A DNA stretch of 64,000 nt, from contig DASSOG010000032.1 of assembly GCA_035700805.1 (NCBI GenBank), positions 1 through 64,000 of the forward strand, read 5' to 3'. The position numbers and the translations under genes were made by a program. A model generated the notes under the pieces. It saw nothing but the letters and a program-made list of their open reading frames with translations. It was not told the DNA's origin and did no database searches. Numbering within the stretch: position 1 is the first letter of the stretch; each line of letters begins with the position of its first letter. This document shows positions 36,198 to 43,966 of this stretch, one piece after another. The DNA is from JAGWRI01 sp035700805. Its GTDB lineage: Bacteria > Gemmatimonadota > Gemmatimonadetes > Gemmatimonadales > Gemmatimonadaceae.

Positions 36198-37405
36198 GCG
36201 GTCTTCTCCACCGTGAATCCCTGCCGCTTCAACTCCGCGATGATCCGGGCCACATGCTCGCGCCCGCGCGTCTCCAGGTGCATGCCAATCTGCACATCGC
36301 GCACCGAGATGTCCGCGAACTCGCGCTGGTGCGACACCTCCAGCACGTTGGCGCCCTCCGCGGCCACGAGTTGCGTGAGGCGCGCCAGGTGGCCCGGCCG
36401 GTCGGGCACGGTGACGGCCAGCTTGGCCAGGCGACCATCCTCCACCAGCCCACGGTCAATCACGCGCTCCAGCGCGTTCAGGTCCACGTTGCCGCCAGAC
36501 ACCACCGCCACCACCGTGTCCTCTGGCGTGAGGGGGAGCAGGCCGGCCAGGATCGCCGCCAGCGGCGTGGCGCCCGCGCCCTCCGCCAGCACCTTCTGGC
36601 GCTCCAGCAGCACGTGCATGGCCCCGGCAATCTGGTGTTCCGAGACGGACACGATGTCCTGCACGTACTTCTCGATGATGGGGAACGTCCGGTCGCCAAT
36701 CCGCTTCACGGCAATGCCGTCGGCCAGCGTCTCGGACGACTCGATCTTCACCACCTTGCCCGCGCGTCGCGACGCCAGCGCGGACGCCGCCACGGCCGCC
36801 TCCACGCCATACATCTTCACACCTGGCTTCTGCTCGCAGATGGCGGCGGCGATGCCGGAAATCAGCCCGCCGCCGCCAATGGGCACCACCACGGCCGTGA
36901 GGTCGGGCACCTGCTCCAGCAGCTCCAGCCCGACGGTTCCCTGCCCGGCAATCACGCGCTCGTCGTCGAATGCGTGAATTACTATACGGCCATCCTCCGC
37001 CTCGATCCGCCGCACCTCCTCCATGGCATCCGACAGCGTGGCGCCGTGGAACCGCACCTCCGCTCCATAACCGCGCGTGTTGACCACCTTGATGAGCGGG
37101 GTGTGCTCGGGCATGACGATCACCGCGGAGATGCCAAGCGTCCGACAGTGGTAGGCCACTGCCTGCGCATGGTTGCCCGCGCTGGCCGTCACGACGCCGC
37201 GCGTGCGCTCCGCCGGCGTCAGGTCCAGCAGGCGGTTCAGCGCGCCCCGGTCCTTGAACGACCCGGTGCGCTGCTGGCTCTCCAGCTTCAGGAACAGCGA
37301 ACTGGGCACCCGGTCGCGCAAGCCCAGCGCGGCCACGGACGGGGTGTACGCTACGCTGCCCGCGATGCGTTCGCGGGCGCTCCGGATATCGGCTAGGTTT
37401 GGCAT
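36194..37405 (-). CDS. ilvA: threonine ammonia-lyase with C-terminal ACT domain
   Basis: 403 residues from the ATG at 37405. The PLP lysine lies in RTGSFKDRGALNRL, and the phosphate-binding glycine loop is PIGGGGLISGIAA. Residues about 325-403 form one ACT domain (VTVPDRPGHLARLTQLVAAE). This short architecture with a single ACT domain is common to IlvA/TdcB-like enzymes that deaminate threonine to 2-oxobutanoate, the first step to isoleucine; a catabolic role is equally possible. Four-base ATGA overlap with the downstream alcohol dehydrogenase. The open frame upstream to 37441 adds 12 residues with no support. Confidence 0.9.
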   Translation of the reverse strand: MPNLADIRSARERIAGSVAYTPSVAALGLRDRVPSSLFLKLESQQRTGSFKDRGALNRLLDLTPAERTRGVVTASAGNHAQAVAYHCRTLGISAVIVMPEHTPLIKVVNTRGYGAEVRFHGATLSDAMEEVRRIEAEDGRIVIHAFDDERVIAGQGTVGLELLEQVPDLTAVVVPIGGGGLISGIAAAICEQKPGVKMYGVEAAVAASALASRRAGKVVKIESSETLADGIAVKRIGDRTFPIIEKYVQDIVSVSEHQIAGAMHVLLERQKVLAEGAGATPLAAILAGLLPLTPEDTVVAVVSGGNVDLNALERVIDRGLVEDGRLAKLAVTVPDRPGHLARLTQLVAAEGANVLEVSHQREFADISVRDVQIGMHLETRGREHVARIIAELKRQGFTVEKTA

Positions 37406-37584
37406 GGCAGTTGGTGTATGACGGGCTGCGCCTCGGCGCACGGATGCGGGACCGGAGCAGCCACCTGAAAGCTAGTCACCACGCGCCGGCGCGATGCCCC
37501 CTACTGCCGCGCAACGGGGTATCCCGCGATACTTCAGTCAGCCGCCAGATCCCGGACGCCGGCCTTGCCCTGCGCGCTGCCCTG

Positions 37585-38916
37585 ATGGCACCACCCGATC
37601 CTGACCACACCGTGAGCTCCGTCCCAGTCCGATCCGAAGCGCCCGCCGCAACGTCGGCTACCCCTCCCTTGCCGTCGTCCGCACCCGCACCCGCGCTCTC
37701 GACCACGCCCGCGCCCTCGCCCTCCAGCGCGCCCGGACCCGAGCACTCTCCCACGCGCTATAGCGTCATTGCCGCCGTCAGCTTTGTACACCTGCTGAAC
37801 GACATGATGCAGTCGGTGATCGTCACGATCTATCCGCTGCTCAAGAACGAATTCCAGCTCAGCTTCGTGCAGATCGGGCTGATCACGCTCACCTTCCAGA
37901 TGACGGCCTCGCTGCTGCAGCCCCTCGTGGGGATGGTCACCGACCGCCGGCCGCTGCCCTACTCCCTGCCCATCGGCATGTGCTTCACGCTCACGGGGCT
38001 GCTGCTGCTGTCCGTGGCCCCCACCTACGGGATCCTCCTGGTGTCGGTGGCGTTGATCGGCTGCGGATCCGCCGTATTCCATCCGGAGTCGTCGCGCGTG
38101 GCGCGCATGGCCTCAGGCGGGCAGTATGGGCTGGCCCAGTCGCTGTTCCAGATTGGCGGCAACACCGGACAGGCGCTGGGACCGCTCTTTGCCGCGGCCG
38201 TCATCCTCACGCTCGGGCGTTCCCGCGCGAGCTGGTTCAGCCTGGCCGCGCTGCTGGCCATCGTCATCCTGCTGCAGGTGAGCCGCTGGTATTCGAACCA
38301 CATCAACGAACGCGTACGCCACCACGTGTCCACCGACCGCCCGCTGTATCCCCGGCGCATGGTGCGGCGCACCATCGGCATCCTGCTCGTCCTGATGTTC
38401 TCCAAGTTCTTCTACCTGGCCAGCATCAGCAGCTACTACGAGTTCTACCTGATCCACCGGTTCGCGCTCACGGACCGCGTCGCCGCGCACCTGCTGGCCA
38501 TCTTCCTGTTCGCCGTGGCCGCCGGCACGATGATCGGCGGCCCGCTGGGAGACCGCATCGGCCGCCGCCGAGTCATCTGGTTTTCCATCCTCGGCTGCGC
38601 GCCGTTCACGCTCGCGCTGCCCTACGTGGGGCTGCGCGCCACCATCGCGCTGAGCATCGTGATCGGCCTGGTGCTGGCTTCGGCCTTCCCCGCCATCATC
38701 GTGTACGCGCAGGACATGCTGACGCACCGCATCGGGATGGTGTCGGGCCTCTTCTATGGCTTCAGCTTCGGGCTGGGCGGCCTCGGCGCCGCGGTGCTCG
38801 GCGTACTCGCCGACCACCTGGGCATCACTTTCGTGTATCAGGCGTGCGCCTTCCTGCCGCTGCTGGGCTTGTTCGCGGTCTTCCTGCCCGACGTGCGACC
38901 GCCGGAGCAGGCCTGA
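37585..38916 (+). CDS. MFS transporter, fosmidomycin-resistance (Fsr)-like
   Basis: 443 residues from an ATG at 37585; the frame is open back to 37399, and the first about 45 residues are a Pro/Ala/Ser-rich tail of doubtful reality, so the true start may be further in. Twelve membrane spans follow from SVIAAVSFVHLLNDMMQSV. The motif-A-like loop is MVTDRRPLPYSL and the central loop has GDRIGRRRVIW. The HLLNDMMQS and ESSRVARMASGGQYGLAQS segments are typical of the Fsr subgroup of drug exporters. Its stop overlaps the start of the flavoprotein gene (TGATG), implying coupled expression. The substrate is unknown. Confidence 0.88.
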   Translation: MAPPDPDHTVSSVPVRSEAPAATSATPPLPSSAPAPALSTTPAPSPSSAPGPEHSPTRYSVIAAVSFVHLLNDMMQSVIVTIYPLLKNEFQLSFVQIGLITLTFQMTASLLQPLVGMVTDRRPLPYSLPIGMCFTLTGLLLLSVAPTYGILLVSVALIGCGSAVFHPESSRVARMASGGQYGLAQSLFQIGGNTGQALGPLFAAAVILTLGRSRASWFSLAALLAIVILLQVSRWYSNHINERVRHHVSTDRPLYPRRMVRRTIGILLVLMFSKFFYLASISSYYEFYLIHRFALTDRVAAHLLAIFLFAVAAGTMIGGPLGDRIGRRRVIWFSILGCAPFTLALPYVGLRATIALSIVIGLVLASAFPAIIVYAQDMLTHRIGMVSGLFYGFSFGLGGLGAAVLGVLADHLGITFVYQACAFLPLLGLFAVFLPDVRPPEQA

Positions 38917-40085
38917 TGCCCGCCTACGACTACCTCATCGTGGGCGGTGGCATGACCACCGCCTCGGCCATCACCGGCATCCGCGAAGTGGACGACACCG
39001 GCACCATTGGCGTGATCGGTGCCGAGCCGCACCCGCCGTACAACCGGCCCCCGCTCTCCAAGGGCCTCTGGCTGGGCAAGCCGGTCAGGAGCATCTGGCG
39101 CAAGGCCAACGCGGCCAGCGCCACGTTCCACCACTCGCGCACGGCAACCACGCTCGATCGGGCAGCCCGCACCGTCACGGACGACCGCGGCGACGTGTAC
39201 CACTATGAGAATCTGCTGCTGGCCACCGGCTCGCGCGCCCGCCGCCTTCCCTTTGGCGAGGATCAGGTCCTCTACTACCGGACGCTGGACGATTACGAAC
39301 GCCTGCGCCGGCTCGCGGATACCGGCCGGCATCTTGCCGTCGTCGGTGGCGGATTTGTCGGGTCGGAGCTGGCGGCCTCGCTCAATACGATGGGCAAGCG
39401 CGTCACGCTGGTGTTCCCGGGCGAGGCCATCGGCAGCCGCCTGTATCCGCCGGCATTGGCCCGCACGGTGAGCGCCCTGTACGAATCCAGGGGCGTGGAG
39501 CTGGCAGCCGGTGCCCGGGCCGTGGCGTGCGAATCGCGCGGCGCGCAGCAGGCGCTCACCGTGCGGGACGTGGCCACCGGCCGCGACCGCACGCTCCTGG
39601 TGGATGGCGTGGTTGTTGGCGTGGGCGCTGAGCCCAACGTGGAACTCGCCCAGTCGGCCGGCCTCGCGGTGCAGGACGGCATTCGAGTTGACGCATCACT
39701 GCGCACCAGCGATCCCCATATCTTTGCGGCCGGTGATGTGGCGTCCGTGTACAACCCGGCGCTGAAGGCCTGGCGCCGAGTGGAGCACGCCGACAGCGCG
39801 AACCACATGGGCGGGTATGCGGGCGTGGCCATGACCGGGCGGACGCTGGCGTACGAGTACCTGCCCTTCTTCTATTCCGACTTCTACAACGTGAGCTATG
39901 AGGCCGTAGGCGAGGTGGACTCGCGGCTGGAGATGGTGGAGGAGTGGACGACGCCGTATGGCGAAGGGTCGGTGTGGTACCTGCGGGACGGGCGGGTGCG
40001 CGGCGCGCTGTTCTGGAACATCTTCGGGCAACTGGGCGCGGGGCGGCGGGCGATTGCCGCCGGCGGGTTTACCCCCGCCGGTTGA
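38916..40085 (+). CDS. FAD-dependent pyridine nucleotide-disulfide-type oxidoreductase (AIF/ferredoxin-reductase-like)
   Basis: 389 residues. The FAD-binding motif IVGGGMTTASA is at the N-terminus, ATGSRARRLP follows at about 100, the NAD(P)-binding VVGGGFVGSELAASL at about 145, and the second FAD motif IFAAGDVASVYN at about 270. The C-terminal domain (FYSDFYNVSYEAVGEVD) matches the AIF/rhodocoxin-reductase style rather than thioredoxin reductase; no redox-active CxxC is seen. Starts at 38916, sharing TGATG with the MFS gene. Its own TGA stop lies inside the -35 element of the arsR promoter. An electron-donor role for an unknown oxygenase, or quinone reduction, is possible. Confidence 0.9.
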   Translation: MPAYDYLIVGGGMTTASAITGIREVDDTGTIGVIGAEPHPPYNRPPLSKGLWLGKPVRSIWRKANAASATFHHSRTATTLDRAARTVTDDRGDVYHYENLLLATGSRARRLPFGEDQVLYYRTLDDYERLRRLADTGRHLAVVGGGFVGSELAASLNTMGKRVTLVFPGEAIGSRLYPPALARTVSALYESRGVELAAGARAVACESRGAQQALTVRDVATGRDRTLLVDGVVVGVGAEPNVELAQSAGLAVQDGIRVDASLRTSDPHIFAAGDVASVYNPALKAWRRVEHADSANHMGGYAGVAMTGRTLAYEYLPFFYSDFYNVSYEAVGEVDSRLEMVEEWTTPYGEGSVWYLRDGRVRGALFWNIFGQLGAGRRAIAAGGFTPAG

Positions 40086-40117
40086 CAAAACAACTTCGGT
40101 TGATATATACTGCCCGC
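40082..40117 (+). promoter_or_regulatory. sigma-70-type promoter of arsR-arsM with a candidate operator
   Basis: A consensus -35 TTGACA (40082-40087) is separated by 18 bases from a -10 TATACT (40106-40111). The expected transcription start, six to eight bases on, coincides with the GTG start codon of arsR at 40118. Between the boxes is the inverted repeat CAAC-TTCG-GTTG (40091-40102), a candidate ArsR operator. Confidence 0.7.
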
Positions 40118-40462
40118 GTGACCACCGCCACCCATTCCACCGCCAGGTCCCATGTGGCCCGCGCTGCCACGCTCTTTCACGCGCTCTCCGACCCCACGCG
40201 GCTCTCGATCCTCGAGACGCTGCGCAGCGGCGAGCATTGCGTCTGCGAGCTCCAGGGCGGGCTGGACGCCGCCCAGTCTCGGCTCTCCTTCCATCTGCGG
40301 GTGCTCCGCGAGGCGGGCCTCGTGACCGACCGCAAGGAGGGACGCTGGTCGTACTACAGCCTGGTGCCGGACGCGCTGGACGAGGTCCATGACATCACCG
40401 TGGCGATGTGGCCCAGGAAGGGCGCGCTCCCCACGCTCAAGGCCACGTCGTGCTGCAGGTAG
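40118..40462 (+). CDS. arsR: ArsR-family arsenite-responsive repressor
   Basis: 114 residues from a GTG at 40118. Winged-helix DNA-binding fold: HALSDPTRLSILETLRSG, then the recognition region AAQSRLSFHLRVLREAGLV. The metal-sensing motif HCVCEL (Cys 41 and 43) in the alpha-3 region is that of arsenite- and antimonite-sensing ArsR. A second Cys pair lies at the extreme C-terminus (SCCR), a possible extra ligand pair. It should repress its own promoter and arsM until As(III) binds. No ribosome-binding site is present and the promoter predicts a leaderless transcript. arsM follows 56 bases downstream on the same strand. Confidence 0.92.
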   Translation: MTTATHSTARSHVARAATLFHALSDPTRLSILETLRSGEHCVCELQGGLDAAQSRLSFHLRVLREAGLVTDRKEGRWSYYSLVPDALDEVHDITVAMWPRKGALPTLKATSCCR

Positions 40463-40518
40463 CCCACGCTTTTTTTTGCGGACATCAATCAACTTTCACA
40501 CATGTATCCGAGGCTCCC

Positions 40519-41487
40519 ATGACCGACTCCACCAACATGCCGAGCACGCTGGACGAGATCCGCGCCACGGTACAGGCCCGCTACGGCGCCACCGCCAGGG
40601 CCGTCGCCGGCGACACGACCGCGGCGTGCGGTTGCGGCACCACCGGTGAGTCCAGCGGCTGCTGCGGCTCCACCAGCGAGACGTGGGACCCGATCACCGC
40701 CAATCTGTACGAAGCCGGTGAGACGGCCGGCCTGCCCGCCCAGGCGCTGCTCGCGTCACTCGGCTGCGGCAACCCCACGGCGCTGGCCGAATTGCGCGAA
40801 GGGGAAACCGTCCTGGACCTGGGCTCCGGCGGCGGCATTGATGTGCTGCTCTCGGCCAGGCGTGTGGGGCCCACCGGCAAGGCGTACGGGCTGGACATGA
40901 CCGACGAGATGCTGGCCCTCGCGCTGGAGAACCAGCGCAAGGCCGGCGCGACGAACGTGGAGTTCCTGAAGGGCCACATCGAGTCCATTCCGCTGCCGTC
41001 GAACACGGTGGACGTGATCATCTCGAACTGCGTGATCAACCTGTCGGGCGACAAGCGGCAGGTGCTGACCGAGGCGTTCCGCGTGCTGAAGCCCGGAGGC
41101 CGGTTTGCCGTGAGCGACATCGTGACGCGCGCCGGGCTGCCGCAGGCCGTGATCGAGAACATGGGGCTCTGGACCGGGTGCGTGGCCGGCGCGCTGGGGG
41201 AGCAGGAATTCCTCGAGCTCCTGGCCGAGGTGGGCTTTGAGCAGGCGAGCATCGAGCCCACGCGGACCTACACACGCGAGGACGCCGCGGCGCTCATTCG
41301 CGGCACGGGGCTGGACGAATCGCTGGCCGATCAGGTCGAGGGGAGGATCATGAGCGCGTTCGTGCGGGCCACCAAGCCGGGCGCCGCGGCGTCCAGGGCG
41401 TCGAAGCCGCGGCGGGAGCTTGCGACACTGGGGAAGGCAAAGGCGGGCACGCGCGCCTGCGGCTGCGACGATAACTGCTGCACCTGA
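40519..41487 (+). CDS. arsM: arsenite S-adenosylmethionine methyltransferase
   Basis: 322 residues from the ATG at 40519 with CGAGG six bases upstream. SAM-binding motif I is VLDLGSGGGIDVLLSA. The three cysteines that bind As(III) in characterised ArsM proteins have counterparts: SLGCGNP (Cys about 83), ISNCVINLS (about 171) and WTGCVAGAL (about 221). Extra Cys clusters flank the core, ACGCGTTGESSGCCG near residue 40 and ACGCDDNCC at the very end, and may hand over or bind arsenic. The enzyme makes methylated arsenicals, some volatile. Co-transcribed with arsR; no arsenite efflux pump gene is present nearby. Confidence 0.95.
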   Translation: MTDSTNMPSTLDEIRATVQARYGATARAVAGDTTAACGCGTTGESSGCCGSTSETWDPITANLYEAGETAGLPAQALLASLGCGNPTALAELREGETVLDLGSGGGIDVLLSARRVGPTGKAYGLDMTDEMLALALENQRKAGATNVEFLKGHIESIPLPSNTVDVIISNCVINLSGDKRQVLTEAFRVLKPGGRFAVSDIVTRAGLPQAVIENMGLWTGCVAGALGEQEFLELLAEVGFEQASIEPTRTYTREDAAALIRGTGLDESLADQVEGRIMSAFVRATKPGAAASRASKPRRELATLGKAKAGTRACGCDDNCCT

Positions 41488-41552
41488 GCCGGAGTGACTG
41501 GCATCGCCGCGGCGTAATCACGCAGCGAGTGGCGCTGACCACCTGACTCAAG

Positions 41553-41625
<73 letters not shown>

Positions 41626-41690
41626 AAACGGACCCGCCACTTCCCGGCCTGGCCGTGTGCCTGGCGTGGCACACTCCCCAGGCCTTCCAG

Positions 41691-41762
41691 AGCCAGCGGT
41701 CGGGATTGAACCGACGACCGCCCGATTACGAATCGGGTGCTCTACCGCTGAGCTACGCTGGC
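41691..41762 (-). tRNA. tRNA-Thr (anticodon CGT)
   Basis: The acceptor GCCAGCG pairs with CGCTGGC; the anticodon stem CCCGA/TCGGG encloses TTCGTAA. Standard D and T arms. Reads ACG. Confidence 0.95.
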
Positions 41763-41790
41763 AACGACTTCCGCCCTGCAATCACCCGCA

Positions 41791-41872
41791 TGCCCTGGCG
41801 CGGACTCGAACCGCGACGCCTTGCGGCACCACCCCCTCAAGATGGCGTGTCTACCAATTTCACCACCAGGGC
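41791..41872 (-). tRNA. tRNA-Leu (anticodon GAG)
   Basis: Class II tRNA with a variable arm (GTGCCGCAAGGCGT). The acceptor GCCCTGG pairs with CCAGGGC, discriminator A; the anticodon loop is TTGAGGG. Reads CUC/CUU. Confidence 0.95.
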
Positions 41873-41882
41873 AATCCTTCAA

Positions 41883-41957
41883 CGGGGCCGACGGGGCTCG
41901 AACCCGCGACCTCTCGAGTGACAGTCGAGTGCTCTAACCAAGCTGAGCTACGGCCCC
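41883..41957 (-). tRNA. tRNA-Asp (anticodon GTC)
   Basis: The acceptor GGGGCCG pairs with CGGCCCC, discriminator G as expected for Asp. The anticodon stem CTCGA/TCGAG encloses CTGTCAC. Confidence 0.95.
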
Positions 41958-42017
41958 CAATTCCCACACCACCACCACCACGTGCGCCTGCGCCTCCACC
42001 ACCACCTGCACTCCCCA

Positions 42018-42089
42018 TAGCCCGTAGGGGAATCGAACCCCTCTCTGCACCGTGAAAGGGTGCCGTCCTGACCGATAGACGAACGGGCC
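42018..42089 (-). tRNA. tRNA-Glu (anticodon TTC)
   Basis: The acceptor GGCCCGT pairs with ACGGGCT, giving a terminal G1-U72 wobble pair; discriminator A. The anticodon stem GCACC/GGTGC encloses CTTTCAC. Confidence 0.95.
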
Positions 42090-42101
42090 TCACGTCCCAA
42101 G

Positions 42102-42174
42102 TAGCGGTAACGGGATTCGAACCCGTGTTTGAGCCTTGAGAGGGCTCCGTCCTAGTCCCCTAGACGATACCGCC
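42102..42174 (-). tRNA. tRNA-Glu (anticodon CTC)
   Basis: The acceptor GGCGGTA pairs with TACCGCT, again a G1-U72 wobble pair; discriminator A. The anticodon stem GAGCC/GGCTC encloses CTCTCAA. Twelve bases upstream of tRNA-Glu(TTC) in transcription order. Confidence 0.95.
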
Positions 42175-42247
42175 AAGATTCCTGCCGCGGCCGGACCACG
42201 CCGCGCCTACCGGAGTACCTCTGCCTTCCCCTTCTCAATCAGCGCGA

Positions 42248-42320
42248 CAGGCCGGGAGGGACTTGAACCCCCAACCGCTGGTTTTGGAGACCAGTGCTCT
42301 ACCAGTTGAGCTACCGACCT
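42248..42320 (-). tRNA. tRNA-Trp (anticodon CCA)
   Basis: The acceptor AGGTCGG pairs with CCGGCCT (one G-U), discriminator G typical of Trp. The anticodon stem CTGGT/ACCAG encloses CTCCAAA. Confidence 0.95.
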
Positions 42321-42336
42321 ACACTTCTCAATGGAG

Positions 42337-42411
42337 GGTGACTGACGGGAATTGAACCCGCAACCCCCGGAGCCACAGTCCGGTGCTCTAACCAATTGAG
42401 CTACAGCCACC
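42337..42411 (-). tRNA. tRNA-His (anticodon GTG)
   Basis: Includes the extra 5' G(-1) opposite discriminator C73, the identity element of tRNA-His. The acceptor GTGGCTG pairs with CAGTCAC; the anticodon loop is CTGTGGC. First gene of the array, 85 bases downstream of efp, with which it may be co-transcribed. Confidence 0.95.
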
Positions 42412-42496
42412 ATAGTGGGCGCTCGCGCGCCCTGGGCCCCGCCACGCGTCCAACCGTCCTCCATCTTAACCGCCGCCCGACGCTCTATCAACCGCG

Positions 42497-43063
42497 CTAC
42501 GCCTTGGCGCGCTCCTGATACTCACCCGTGGCCGGGTTCACTTTCACCTTGTCCCCCGCGCCCACGAACTCGGGCACGTTGATCGTCACGCCATTCTCCA
42601 GCTTGGCCGGCTTTGGCGACGACGTCTTCGTGGCCGTCTTCATCACGGGCGCCGTCTCCACCACCTCCAGCACCAGCGAATTGGGCAGCTTGATGCCCAC
42701 CGGATTTCCGTTGTAATACTCGGCCACAATCTTCATCCCGGGCTGCATCCACGGCGCCGAGTCGCCCAGCGCCTCATCGTCCATCTCGATCTGGTCGTAG
42801 TTCGCGGTGTTCATGAAGTGGTAGCGATCGCCACCCTGGTACATGAACTCCAGCTCGTGCGTCTCCATGGCCGCGGGCTCGATCGAATCGGCCGCGCGGA
42901 ACCGGTGCTCAAACCCGGAACCGGTGCGCAGGTTCTTGAGCTTCGCCTGCACCATGGCGCGGAGGTTGCCGGGCGTATGGTGGCGGAATTCGACGACTCG
43001 GCACGGATCGCCCTCGAAGACGAGCACCATTCCGCGGCGAATTTGTGTGGCTGGGATCGCCAT
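42497..43063 (-). CDS. efp: translation elongation factor P
   Basis: 188 residues, three beta-barrel domains, normal length. Domain I is residues 1-65 and the C-terminal barrel ends PATGEYQERAKA. EF-P rescues ribosomes stalled at polyproline stretches. In E. coli the tip carries Lys34 within PGKG, modified with beta-lysine; here the loop reads HTPGNLRAM, with Asn33 at that position and Arg two residues later. So neither the EpmA-type Lys nor the EarP-type Arg is at the canonical place. The ATG at 43063 has AAGGACAGGA upstream. Upstream of the tRNA array on the same strand. Confidence 0.95.
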   Translation of the reverse strand: MAIPATQIRRGMVLVFEGDPCRVVEFRHHTPGNLRAMVQAKLKNLRTGSGFEHRFRAADSIEPAAMETHELEFMYQGGDRYHFMNTANYDQIEMDDEALGDSAPWMQPGMKIVAEYYNGNPVGIKLPNSLVLEVVETAPVMKTATKTSSPKPAKLENGVTINVPEFVGAGDKVKVNPATGEYQERAKA

Positions 43064-43148
43064 GGATTCCTGTCCTTGAAAACTGGAGGTAAACGTAAAT
43101 AGCCTTGTAATTTACGGGGTGAGTGCCGGGGCGGTCAATGGACGCGCC

Positions 43149-43192
43149 GGGACGCCCCACGGCCACTGCAGCCACGGTGGCTGCGGCGTCCC
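43149..43192 (-). terminator. compound hairpin after tesA
   Basis: Outer 8-bp stem GGGACGCC/GGCGTCCC (43149-43156 with 43185-43192) enclosing a smaller inner GGCCAC/GTGGCT-type hairpin. It abuts the stop codon of the arylesterase gene. U-tract absent. Confidence 0.45.
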
Positions 43193-43966
43193 TCAGTGCC
43201 CGCCCGACGCCGAATCGGCCAGCACGCTGTCCAGTACCGGACGCAGGGCCCGCCACAGGTTGGACGCCACGATCCGCTCCCCCGCGTCGTTCGGGTGCAG
43301 CCCGTCCGCCTGGTTGAGCGCCGCGTGGCCGGCTACGCCCTCCAGCAAAAAGGGCAGCAGCGACACGTGATTCCGCCGCGCCAGCAGCGGAAAGGTGTCG
43401 TGGAACTCCCGCGTGTAACGCTCGCCCAGATTCGGCAGCGCCTCCATCTGCACCAGCACCAGCCGCGCTTCCGGCCGCACGCGCCGCACCGTGTCAATGA
43501 TGGCCTGGATGTTGGCCCGCGTCTCGGCCACGGGCGTCCCGCGGAGTCCGTCGTTGGCGCCGGTCTCCAGCACCAGCACGCTCACGGGCTGCCGCAGCAG
43601 CCAGCCCATGCGCTGGAGCGCACCCGCCGAGGTCTCGCCGCTGACGCCGGCATTCACCACGCGAAAGCGCAGGCCCGCGGCATCGAGCTTGCGCTGGATG
43701 CGCGCCGGGTACGCGCTGTCGGGGTCCAGCCCCAGCCCCGCGGTGAGGCTGGTCCCCACGAACAGGATGGTGCGCTCACCGACGCGCGCGGCTGCCCCAG
43801 GAACCTGAGCCTGCGCCCCGGCCGCCGAGGGCGAGGCCGAGCCCGAGCGGACCGTGCTATCCTTCACCAGCGCCGCACTGGCGCCATCCGCGGGCGCGCG
43901 GCAGGCGCCCTGCCCCGCCGCCGTCGCGGCCAGCGCCACCGCCATCGCCCATACTCGAATTCGCAT
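43193..43966 (-). CDS. tesA: SGNH/GDSL arylesterase-lysophospholipase (TesA-like)
   Basis: 257 residues, with a lipoprotein-type signal (MAVALAATAAGQGAC) and a low-complexity linker to about residue 60. SGNH blocks follow in order: FVGTSLTAGLGL (block I Ser), NAGVSGETSAG (Gly), ETGANDGLRG (Asn) and DGLHPNDAGE (Asp and His). This hydrolyses acyl esters or thioesters in the envelope. It is divergent from an ABC transporter of YbbA-YbbP type, the same partnership as tesA-ybbAP in E. coli. The two start codons overlap in the tetranucleotide CATG at 43964-43967, leaving no intergenic promoter. Confidence 0.92.
   Translation of the reverse strand: MRIRVWAMAVALAATAAGQGACRAPADGASAALVKDSTVRSGSASPSAAGAQAQVPGAAARVGERTILFVGTSLTAGLGLDPDSAYPARIQRKLDAAGLRFRVVNAGVSGETSAGALQRMGWLLRQPVSVLVLETGANDGLRGTPVAETRANIQAIIDTVRRVRPEARLVLVQMEALPNLGERYTREFHDTFPLLARRNHVSLLPFLLEGVAGHAALNQADGLHPNDAGERIVASNLWRALRPVLDSVLADSASGGH

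Noticed and set aside
37980..38915. N-terminal extension of the flavoprotein frame
   Set aside because: Overlaps the MFS gene in another frame and is Arg/Pro-rich; the FAD motif begins right after the ATG at 38916.
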